NCBI GenBank assembly: GCA_003427395.1
Contig: BFEA01000733.1
Span: 397,772-423,499, forward strand
DNA: 25,728 nucleotides
Direction: 5' to 3'
Source of the DNA: Chara braunii
Taxonomy: Eukaryota > Streptophyta > Charophyceae > Charales > Characeae
Shown here piece by piece: positions 18,853 to 25,728 of the stretch; the stretch's first letter is position 1, and each line of letters opens with the position of its first letter. A program made the position numbers and the translations under genes. The notes beneath the pieces were generated by a model, which was given only the letters and a program-made list of their open reading frames with translations, searched no databases and was not told the origin of the DNA.

Positions 18853-20537
18853 ATGAGTGGGTCAGATTCCAATGAGGGTAGAGTTAACGATGCGACGCTG
18901 ACACGTTCGAGATCACATAGGGTCCCATACGTGTTTCAGTTCCTACTGTCGGGAGACGAAAGACGGCTTCATGCCGAAGTTAGAGCCCGTGCTTACGCAG
19001 CAGCCGAGGAAGCAACACTAGATGCACGTCAGGCGTTAGCAGCAGCAAAGTTGAGCAAATGCCGCAGCTAGGGAACATGCAGCAGCAGAAGCCATCGCAG
19101 CAGCAATGGCTACCGCCGCAGCATCCTCTGCTGCATCCTCGTCTGGGACCCAATTGGGGATGCCCCATGGGCGCACAGGTACTTGCGGATCAGTAGGTTT
19201 CGGTCACTCCACGAGTCAAATGGCGGGCTCGTTGTTCAGTCCGTTGACCCCACGCGGGAGGGAGCTACAAGAGCTCCAACAAGTTGAGAGGATCGGCACA
19301 CGGTTAGAGAGGGAACTGAAGCAAGCTACCGATAGAAAAAATGAGATTAGAAATAGAACAGCCAGGCTAGATGCGTTAGAGGCAGACAAAGCTGCATTAG
19401 AGAAGTTAGATGAGTCAACAATGTCTGACGCAATGAAAGCGTTAAGGTCCAGCATACTGTAACTGCATGCGCATGTCGACAGCAGGCTGCACTTCATGCA
19501 GAACTCCTTGGACCAAATCTTGGACCTTTTGCAGAGGCCAGGATTACGGCCAGCAGCACAGTCGCCGTTGTCGTTGACAGCGATGTCAGACCCCTTTCCG
19601 GTACAAGCTGGCACACAACCAAGTGGTACGTCTGCAGTAGCCGCGCTGGCCTGCATAGACAGTTGCATCTACTTCTGCTGGTCCAGCGGTTGGAGCTACA
19701 CCACAGCCGCGACAATCTGTTCCACCGCAGGGACAGCAGCAAAGTCCATGGTACCCAAAGACCCCGATGAAGCCACCCCTTGCTTTCTCCGGTGAGATGA
19801 ATGACGAGGAACTCAACACTTGGTTGAGGACGGTTCCGATGTGGGTAAGGGCAAAGAGGATGTTGCAAGAGGAGGAGGTGATTACTGTTGCATCTTACCT
19901 TGACGGTAAGGCAACGAAATGGCTAGATGGGATAGTCGCTAAGGCCAAGTTCGGACAATGCATGGCAGACTGGGGTAAAACCCTCACTTTTGAAGAGTTC
20001 TGGGATATGGAAGAAGCTCGTTGGCATAATCCGCAACAGACACAAATTGCCACTGATGCGATGCTCAGACTGGACCAGCGACGGTACAAGTCTATCAGAG
20101 AGCTGACGTCTACCGTAGAGAACCTCATCGTCGTTCTTGGCATACGCTATGATGACCAGGTCTTATTGACCATTTTTCTGAGATGTCTGCTCGAGAATCT
20201 CAGAACCTTACTGGCCAGCGAGGCTCGCCTCGAGTATCATTCTTTTGAGACCTTCTCTAAAAAGGCCTTAGACTTGGAGGCTACCCTAGGAAGTGCTCAA
20301 CCTACTCCAGTAGACGGGAGGAAGAAGAAGTGTCCACAGGAATGGAAAAAGAAGGGTAGTAGATTGATGATGGTTGAGTTTGATGGGACCAAAATTGAAA
20401 TCGAGGAACTCACCGACCTGATGGACGGCTCAGAGTACGACGACAAGGAGATCGCTGAGGGTAGCACCCTCGCCGCAGTAGTCAAGGTAAAAGCAGGTGG
20501 CCGTGGAAAAAGCGGTCATCAAAAGAGTGAAGGGTAG
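18853..20537 (+). pseudogene. gag: gag of a second Ty3/gypsy-type element (broken)
   Basis: ATG 18853 starts a frame with an Ala- and Arg-rich helical N-terminus (EVRARAYAAAEEATLDARQ). A one-base shift near 19055 moves it to the frame with a coiled coil (RELQELQQVERIGTRLEREL to about 19420). TAA 19460-19462 interrupts it, reading resumes (HFMQNSLDQILDLL), and another shift near 19655 leads into a Gln/Pro linker. The capsid-type retrotransposon gag domain then runs from about 19770 to 20290: PLAFSGEMNDEELNTWLR, YLDGKATKWLDG, LTFEEFWDMEEARW, LDQRRYKSIRELTSTVENL, FLRCLLENLRTLLASEARL. The frame ends at TAG 20535-20537; codons beyond stay protein-like to about 20616. No zinc knuckle or pol follows, so the element is truncated. 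Confidence 0.85.
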
Positions 20538-20615
20538 GCCGCCTCGAATCAGTCCAAAGTAGCAGATTGGGTTAAGGCAGATCTTGATCAAGAAGTGTGG
20601 CGGGCTGTGAAACAC

Positions 20616-20715
20616 CCACGGACGCGTCCGCGGGGTTGAGCTCGAATGGCGGCCGTGTATATAGCCCCATCCGCGGCCGACCTCTTCCGCGTCGCGGACG
20701 CGAATTTACCATATT
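20616..20715. other. GC-rich palindromic island at the end of the gag remnant
   Basis: Contains the perfect 12-bp palindrome CGGACGCGTCCG (20619-20630) and further CCGCGG and CGCGTCGCGGACGCG stretches, in sharp contrast to AT-rich DNA on the right. It marks the 3' break of the gag-bearing element. Confidence 0.6.
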
Positions 20716-20738
20716 TTTGCTGAATTAAATAATGGGTT

Positions 20739-20742
<4 letters not shown>

Positions 20743-20797
<55 letters not shown>
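20743..20797. repeat. AT microsatellite
   Basis: Uninterrupted TA run of about 45 bases followed by GTATATAT. Confidence 0.95.
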
Positions 20798-20834
20798 GGG
20801 GTTGTAGAGATTTTTAACCCCTACAACCCCATAT
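20794..20834. repeat. 14-bp perfect inverted repeat (hairpin)
   Basis: ATATGGGGTTGTAG (20794-20807) pairs with CTACAACCCCATAT (20821-20834) around a 13-nt loop. No T-tract suited to a bacterial terminator follows, and the setting is eukaryotic, so it is recorded as a structural repeat or mobile-element end. Confidence 0.8.
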
Positions 20835-20881
20835 TTTTATCTTTTGGAAACACATAAGTGTTTGGAACTAAAAAAAAATAA

Positions 20882-20882
<1 letters not shown>

Positions 20883-20950
<68 letters not shown>

Positions 20951-20961
20951 GGGGGGGGGGG
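20883..20961. repeat. 65-base A homopolymer followed by 12 G
   Basis: A-run 20883-20947, TT, then G-run 20950-20961. It could be the tail of a retroposed copy or an expanded homopolymer. Assembly accuracy in such runs is low. Confidence 0.9.
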
Positions 20962-21091
20962 ATTTTTGGTTTGCAGATGTTTGTATTCTTCGATTTTTTT
21001 ATTTTTTTTTCCTAAGGAAACAATCAACGAATGGAAAAATATATATATAATATTTTTTTATCGGGGCCTTTTAATATTTGTGTGTGAACGT

Positions 21092-21092
<1 letters not shown>

Positions 21093-21159
<67 letters not shown>

Positions 21160-21162
21160 GTA
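21093..21162. repeat. TG microsatellite
   Basis: About 33 TG dinucleotides with one CG step near the end. The next 550 bases to 21714 hold only AT-rich DNA and a short AT run near 21360-21440, with no gene. Confidence 0.95.
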
Positions 21163-21714
21163 GTGAGATGAGTCCACCACATCCTAAAATGAGGCAAGCC
21201 AAGCTTACATACTGACACCAACTTCAACTGCATGTTCTCCGAGTAGTATTTGCACCTCATGACCTCTAAATACGCGTCCAACGAATACAATCGTAACCCC
21301 AACATATAGGAAGAATCGAGGTTTTACCCAAATCCTCGCAGAAGTCATGATGAAGCAGAAAATATATATATACAAATGTACATATACATACGTATACAAA
21401 TATATACGTATATACATATAAATTCATATATATATACACCCAACCTTTACTTAGAAAAGGGGAAGATTCTCACTTGTCGAAACCAGCCATGGGTGAGAAG
21501 AGGTAGGAGAGAGGAACGAGCACAATAGAGTTTATATGGGGGAGGTAAGATTCATAGTGTTCCGAACGCCCAAAGTGAGCCATAACACATGTGAAGGATA
21601 CGCTGAAATTTATTTTTTTTTGTTGATGGGAACATTTACTAAAAAACAAGCAAACAAACGAAACTAGTAAGATATACATATCCACATCACATAGCAGGCA
21701 GAGAACGTTTGACA

Positions 21715-22030
21715 CAGTCGAGGAGAGTTCGATAAAATCCACTCGAAATTTTTTTTTTTCAAACAGTCATGGACTACACCTCATCACTCCAAGAACCCGT
21801 TGATGCTATACCAAACCCTGGTTTCAGACCACCTATCATGCCGCCTAATTGAGGACATGGCCTACCAACGCAGTCGAGGAGAATTCCGAAAAAGACCCCA
21901 CTCGTAAAAAAAAAATTCGCTTCTACACATGGCTCATACCCCACAACTTCAAGACCCAGCAGATGTTATACCGAAACCCCACCTCAAAACCGCCTATGAC
22001 GCCTGTCTGAATACAGATCTGGCCTACCGA
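21715..22030. repeat. diverged 156-bp tandem duplication
   Basis: CAGTCGAGGAGA starts at 21715 and 21871, and TGGCCTACC ends both copies (21866 and 22029). Between them blocks such as CTTCAAGACCC versus CTCCAAGAACC correspond. The copies differ at many sites and in a T-run versus A-run segment. Confidence 0.75.
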
Positions 22031-22435
22031 CTATACCACGCTAAATTCTCGCATCGGTGTGTGCACGAAAGTCGGACCATCGAAGAACAACATGGATCTA
22101 CAAGCATACACAGTAGCGCATGCAAAAATGCCCACGCCAATATGCCCCACAATAGGCAGTTAGGTCAATCCATGCATACTCTGAGTAGAGGGAAAACCTA
22201 TCAAGATAAACATACATTAACCAGACAAATCGAATCTTGCACCACTATCAAGGACATCGGGACTCCCGTACATACAAGAGGTCCACCTCAAGCATATCTA
22301 CCCTTCGCAAAAGAAATTATCACACTCCCAACGCCTCATACCATGCACAAACAACCCTACAAATTACAGCAAATAGGGTGCTCGATGAGAACGATCTCTA
22401 GGGTGACATCCGTTGCCTGCCACCCGTTGAATTGA
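21929..22435 (+). CDS. hypothetical reading frame, 168 codons
   Basis: Open from ATG 21929 to TGA 22433-22435. Its first ~33 codons lie in the second copy of the 156-bp duplication. The first copy has the matching ATG (21770) and a related peptide (LQEPVDAIPNP versus LQDPADVIPKP) but stops after 27 codons. Composition is rich in His, Thr, Gln and Pro. No motif or family is recognised. It may be a chance frame. Confidence 0.25.
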   Translation: MAHTPQLQDPADVIPKPHLKTAYDACLNTDLAYRLYHAKFSHRCVHESRTIEEQHGSTSIHSSACKNAHANMPHNRQLGQSMHTLSRGKTYQDKHTLTRQIESCTTIKDIGTPVHTRGPPQAYLPFAKEIITLPTPHTMHKQPYKLQQIGCSMRTISRVTSVACHPLN

Positions 22436-22436
22436 G

Positions 22437-22945
22437 CTATGGAGGGTAGAGGAAATACACAGCCATGTGATCCACCTCCTCCTTCCTAATCATCACTAGG
22501 GTGAGAGTGAAGGCGAAAAACAAGGCAACAACAGCAACGAGAGCGATGCAGAGCAGGAGGAAGGGGTGGGTGGGCATAGGAAACGCCGGCGATTCCGTGA
22601 GGGAGCACTGAAGAGAGGGGACAGAAGTCAGAGCGTCGCCAACTCCACACACAAGAACAACGATGATCAAACCGTAGGTAACGAGCATAGAAGCAAGACA
22701 AGCAGCAAGGGCAATCGGGAACCGATGGCAGGAGCTCATGTCGCGAAACTTCTGATAGGGAACTTGGACTTAGGAGAAATAGCGGAAGAATTCAATGTCA
22801 CGGGAGCACAACATATAGCCCTACGATGATCTAAAATATCAAGGAACTCGAAGAACGCAAGAGTGGCAAGTAGCAAACAGAAGACTGTGATTGCTCCCAA
22901 GCAGAAGGACGGGTAATCCATGAGCCACTCGGAGTGGCAGACCAT
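22437..22945 (-). CDS. candidate spliced small membrane protein, unknown family
   Basis: Two minus-strand segments look coding. The first, from ATG 22945, reads into a hydrophobic helix (LGAITVFCLLLATLAFFEF, about 22892-22838). The second, 22739-22437, has a membrane helix near its start (ALAACLASMLVTYGLIIVVL) and another near its end (LLLCIALVAVVALFFAFTLT), followed by a short charged tail and TAG. The frames differ, so they need an intron of about 60-90 bases; GT at 22832 and an acceptor AAG or CAG at about 22770-22755 are possible. The ATG at 22945 follows directly on TTTATTAG, itself an acceptor candidate, so a further 5' exon is possible. Predicted topology is three or more membrane passes. 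Confidence 0.35.
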
Positions 22946-23373
22946 CTAATAAAGGTGCGAATCCGCGAGCATTTCCTACATCAACACATGAATCCAAAAC
23001 GGTAGGCACACAATGCATCAAACAACCCGTTACACATTCATCATTCATGGCGAATGGAGGAGGGGAGAGGGGTGTGACTAGAATGGAGGAGGGTTTGTGA
23101 GAGAGGAGGAGTGAAGGAAGGCATCTCCCAAATCGGCCAAGCGACCCAAATTGTATCGACGAAACCAGAGAAAAGGAGGAGTAGACAAGTCCCAAAAGCT
23201 TTTTCGCCAGCGTCCACAAAACTGGCTCATCAGGGGGGAGATGCCCCTCGGTTATCGTTCCAAAATGGGAGAAGGAAGAAGAGAGAAAAGAAGATGGACG
23301 AGAGGGGCGAAGGGACGAGGGAGAGGGGAGGAGGGGGGTGGGTGGAGGGGCATTTGGAAATATGATCCATTAC

Positions 23374-23630
23374 CGTCGTAGTACGGGAGGACGGAGCGGA
23401 CGCCATGGTAGACCCGGAGCAAGGGATGAGAGACAGCAGCATAGCCTAGCACGATGCGTCTCACGTACTCAAAGGCAACAAACTCCAGCTTCGTCAGCGC
23501 ACTAGCACTCAGAAATGCGCGGAGCAGCGCGAAGGTGGATGCGTATAGCCTCGCCAAGGACCATGTTGGATTGGCAAAGCTGTCCGCAACCAACTTCGGC
23601 TCCAGAAGAAAGAGCGCATGATCATACAAA
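23374..23630 (-). CDS. possible 5' exon of the membrane-protein gene
   Basis: Open minus-strand segment with coding-like composition (KLVADSFANPTWSLARLYAS, then TKLEFVAFEYVRRIVLGYAA) up to a good donor G|GTAATGG at 23374/23373. It has no in-frame ATG, so it is either an internal exon or a remnant. Joining to the exon ending near 22838 would need an intron of 430-470 bases; one acceptor candidate that keeps the hydrophobic frame lies near 22906. The region between (22946-23373) holds a purine-rich low-complexity stretch and no other gene. Confidence 0.28.
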
Positions 23631-23639
23631 GAGACATAT

Positions 23640-23870
23640 TAAATAGTTCCGAGGTTCGTACGTTTGGCCTAGGAGGGTTCTTTCATTCGAAGCGGTATCC
23701 GTAGAACTAGTTTTAACCACTGATCGATGAGAACCGAAATTGTAAGCAAAGGGCTAAAAAAGAGTGCCCACTTTGCGCCCCAAGGCCCATATGTATATTT
23801 TTGAAAAAAAAGGGGAAGGTGAGCACTATTCTCAGAAGAACCTGACGGAGGATATACCCCAATATACCAC

Positions 23871-23918
<48 letters not shown>

Positions 23919-24094
23919 TTATATGTTTATATATATATGCAGATTTATATACACAGTACTAGCCTAGCTACCATCTTTAGAATCATCAGTACAATCAAGT
24001 GCTCAAAGAAGTCAGAAAAAAATTAGAAAAAAAAAAAAAACTTTAAAAAAGTCAGAAAAAATAACAAAGAAAAGTCATACCTTCATCCATTTTA

Positions 24095-24131
<37 letters not shown>

Positions 24132-24142
24132 CCCTCCCCTGT
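23640..24142. repeat. simple-repeat region without a gene
   Basis: Contains an AT microsatellite (about 23873-23940), A-rich runs at 24018-24060 and a TG microsatellite (about 24101-24130). No convincing frame. Confidence 0.85.
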
Positions 24143-24204
24143 CCCGCTGACAAGGAACCTGAAAAGCGGGCAACGAGTACCCGCCTCTCAGGCAGGGTAC
24201 TCGT
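24143..24204. other. two adjacent strong hairpins
   Basis: CCCGCT (24143-24148) pairs with AGCGGG (24165-24170). Three bases later ACGAGTACCC (24173-24182) pairs with GGGTACTCGT (24195-24204), and inside it GCCT (24183-24186) pairs with AGGC (24190-24193) around CTC with one bulged A. GCGGG (24166-24170) can also pair with CCCGC at 24180-24184, so a conformational switch is possible. It is not a hammerhead by its core sequence. It lies about 220 bp past the 3' end of the Penelope-like fragment in that element's orientation. Confidence 0.6.
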
Positions 24205-24419
24205 CAACCACCACCTAGTTCAGTCGGCAAAAGACTCTAATGAATGAAAACACACAGAAACACTCCACGTATCACCAACACTTACAGCTGAAACATGAAT
24301 CAGGCAACACCAAATTTTGAGCAGTTTAATTCTCTCACCTTGAATTTGAGAGTCGTACAAGCCTTATCAACCTGTGGTGCCATGTAGTTGCTAGGCGAGT
24401 TAAGGACCTTGTCCACAGA

Positions 24420-25165
24420 TCAGAGGAATTTCTTAAGACCGAACCCATTTCTTACCATGTAAGAGACTACCATTAGGATCTCAGAGGCAGCATCCATCGA
24501 TCTGGTGCAGAGAACCAAGATGACAGCTACCTGGGGGATGATAATATTTAGAGACTGTTGTTCATGCCTGGTAGATGAGAGCTTAAGGTATTTGATAATA
24601 GGAAAGTCCAGCAACCTCTTTTTGTCGAACTTTGTAGTAAAAAATTCCCCAGATCCATCAGAGATAACCGTGATTTCTGAGTTCAGAAATTGGGCCTCAA
24701 GCCCATAGATGTCACCGTTTTCACAGGTACTTAACACCTCTGTCTGGTTCTTTATTTGGATTAGGTGCAAGGGGTAAATATGAAAGATATTGTCCCTACG
24801 CCTCTCCTGTTCCTGGTCAAGAAACCTCAAGATAGAGGGGTTGTTGACACAATGCACGTCATCAATGTATCTGAAAATATACTTAAAAATCGAAAGGACC
24901 CCCAAAGCACCATTATCGATGATTCTTGTGATTAGCGAGAATTCATACTTAAAAAAGTAAATAATGCAACAAGAGGGGGAGCAGGGAAGTCCTATTGGGA
25001 TGCCCTCTATCTGCCTCCACAATTCACCCCCAAGGGTGGTAAAACTTTTGTCAAGCACCCACTGCATCAGGGCATGAACCTCCTCCCTACACAATGCAAT
25101 TGACGAATCCGCATATGCACCATTACCCCTGAAGGAGCACGATACCTCACCATTTTTCTTTAACC
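24420..25165 (-). pseudogene. Penelope-like reverse transcriptase fragment
   Basis: Minus-strand frame with a non-LTR, telomerase-related type of reverse transcriptase. Motifs in order are LTCRLKKNG (about 25172), EEVHALMQWVLDKSF (about 25090), QIEGIPIGLPCSPS (about 25010, motif B), KYIFRYIDDVHC (about 24880, motif C with catalytic YIDD), IYPLHLIQIK (about 24780), FTTKFDKKRLLDFPIIKYLKLS (about 24625). This order and the TK-D-KR segment after YIDD are those of Penelope-like elements. The motif A Asp and all N-terminal parts are missing, so it is 5' truncated near 25165. TGA ends the frame at 24420-24422; codons beyond stay open to about 24308. No GIY-YIG endonuclease is seen. The open frame upstream to 25355 lies in unrelated GC-rich sequence. 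Confidence 0.75.
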
Positions 25166-25430
25166 TGCATGTCAGTGTATACCGCTGTACGAATACGGTC
25201 CGTCTGCACGTCCAGACGTCAGTACGAACGGCCCCCCCGGCTCCCATATGGCCCATACGTACGGACTTTGGGTCGTCCGTACACGGCCTTCCGGAGGGGT
25301 GCTGAGGGGATGGATGGGCTGGGGGGGGGTCGGGTGTCAGGCGGTAGCCCCCCATTCAAAAAAGTTGTACAAAAAAAGATGTTTTTTTTTTGGTCCTGGG
25401 TGAAAGAAAATAAACTTGATTGATTCATTA
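25166..25430. other. GC-rich sequence upstream of the reverse transcriptase fragment
   Basis: Dense in CGTACGG and CCGTAC motifs, then G- and C-runs, then a T-run at about 25382. No gene. It looks like unrelated repeat DNA at the 5' truncation point. Confidence 0.5.
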
Positions 25431-25475
25431 ATTCGTTGATTGATTGATTGATTGATTGACCGATTAATTGATTGG

Positions 25476-25541
<66 letters not shown>

Positions 25542-25633
25542 AACTTGCGCACATTGATTGATTGATTGATTTATTGATTTATTGATTTATTAACATGTGC
25601 ACATTGATTGATTGATTGATTGATTGATTGACT
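25431..25633. repeat. TGAT tetranucleotide array
   Basis: Tandem TGAT (GATT) units with point changes. The block AACTTGCGCACATTGATTG at about 25542 recurs as AACATGTGCACATTGATTG at about 25592, so the array also has a ~50-bp higher period. Confidence 0.95.
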
Positions 25634-25662
25634 GGCAGTGGGGGGGTCGCCTTCCCCCCGCG

Positions 25663-25664
<2 letters not shown>

Positions 25665-25728
<64 letters not shown>
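25665..25728. repeat. CA microsatellite at the window edge
   Basis: Uninterrupted CA run reaching the end of the window. Just before it a G-run and a C-run (about 25640-25659) can pair. Confidence 0.95.

Noticed and set aside
18849-18875. CTGATGAG at the start of the second gag, as a possible ribozyme core
   Set aside because: No GAAA box at a suitable distance and no stem II.
23202-23233. Hammerhead-like core on the minus strand: CTGATGA, a perfect 5-bp GCCAG/CTGGC stem, GAAA
   Set aside because: Helix I and helix III cannot be completed. In type III order the base at 16.1 is G rather than U, and in type I order both helix I strands are pyrimidine-rich. Probably chance, though a covariance-model search would settle it.
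25166-25355. N-terminal 60 or so codons of the open frame that contains the Penelope-like reverse transcriptase
   Set aside because: The DNA is GC-rich repeat with CGTACGG motifs and the peptide is Pro/Gly/Arg-rich with no RT similarity; open by chance across the truncation point.
1-25728. CRISPR arrays, bacterial operons, tRNA or rRNA genes
   Set aside because: The direct repeats are eukaryotic satellites and microsatellites without spacer structure. No cloverleaf or rRNA core sequence was recognised. The PBS-like sequences are only the complements of a tRNA 3' end.

Overview
This window reads as nuclear DNA of a repeat-rich eukaryote, most likely a green-lineage (streptophyte, possibly charophyte-like) organism. 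The reasons are two Ty3/gypsy-type LTR retrotransposons primed by an initiator-Met-type PBS, a type III hammerhead ribozyme of the kind known from plant retrozymes, long simple-sequence tracts, and the lack of long intact genes. The species assignment is inference; no rRNA, tRNA or organellar gene was seen.

Layout. 1-345 is TATC/TC simple sequence with a three-copy repeat. 430-2970 is a GC-rich tandem array of ~43-46 bp units, each with a long inverted repeat. It has a ~438 bp higher-order period and an inverted block at ~1943-2445. 3543-5817 is a zone of small coding-looking segments in shifting frames that I cannot assign to a family; one 218-codon frame is intact. 5818-6625 is AT-rich with no gene. 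6626-7721 holds three tandem units (438-483 bp apart), each with a type III hammerhead ribozyme on the minus strand. These are the most notable objects in the window.

8650-17416 is a complete Ty3/gypsy element on the minus strand. It has ~1.12 kb LTRs, a PBS, a short PPT, a 4-bp target duplication GTAG, and gag and pol joined by an A-AAA-AAC slippery heptamer directly before the gag stop. It is decayed: stops, frameshifts and a lost protease active-site residue. It appears to have inserted into the left LTR of a second, plus-strand element (7806-8649 plus 17421-17649), whose own PBS (17653), leader and broken gag (18853-20537) follow before the element is lost at ~20616.

20616-22430 is low-complexity DNA: a GC-rich palindrome, AT runs, a 14-bp hairpin, 65 A followed by 12 G, TG repeats and a 156-bp tandem duplication. 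22437-23630 on the minus strand has coding-looking segments with transmembrane stretches and plausible splice sites, a candidate small host gene. 23640-24420 is simple repeats plus a two-hairpin structure. 24420-25165 on the minus strand is a 5'-truncated Penelope-like reverse transcriptase fragment. The window ends in TGAT and CA repeats.

No confident intact housekeeping gene is present. The genes that work together are those of the retrotransposons: gag for the particle, and pol for protease, reverse transcriptase/RNase H and integrase.
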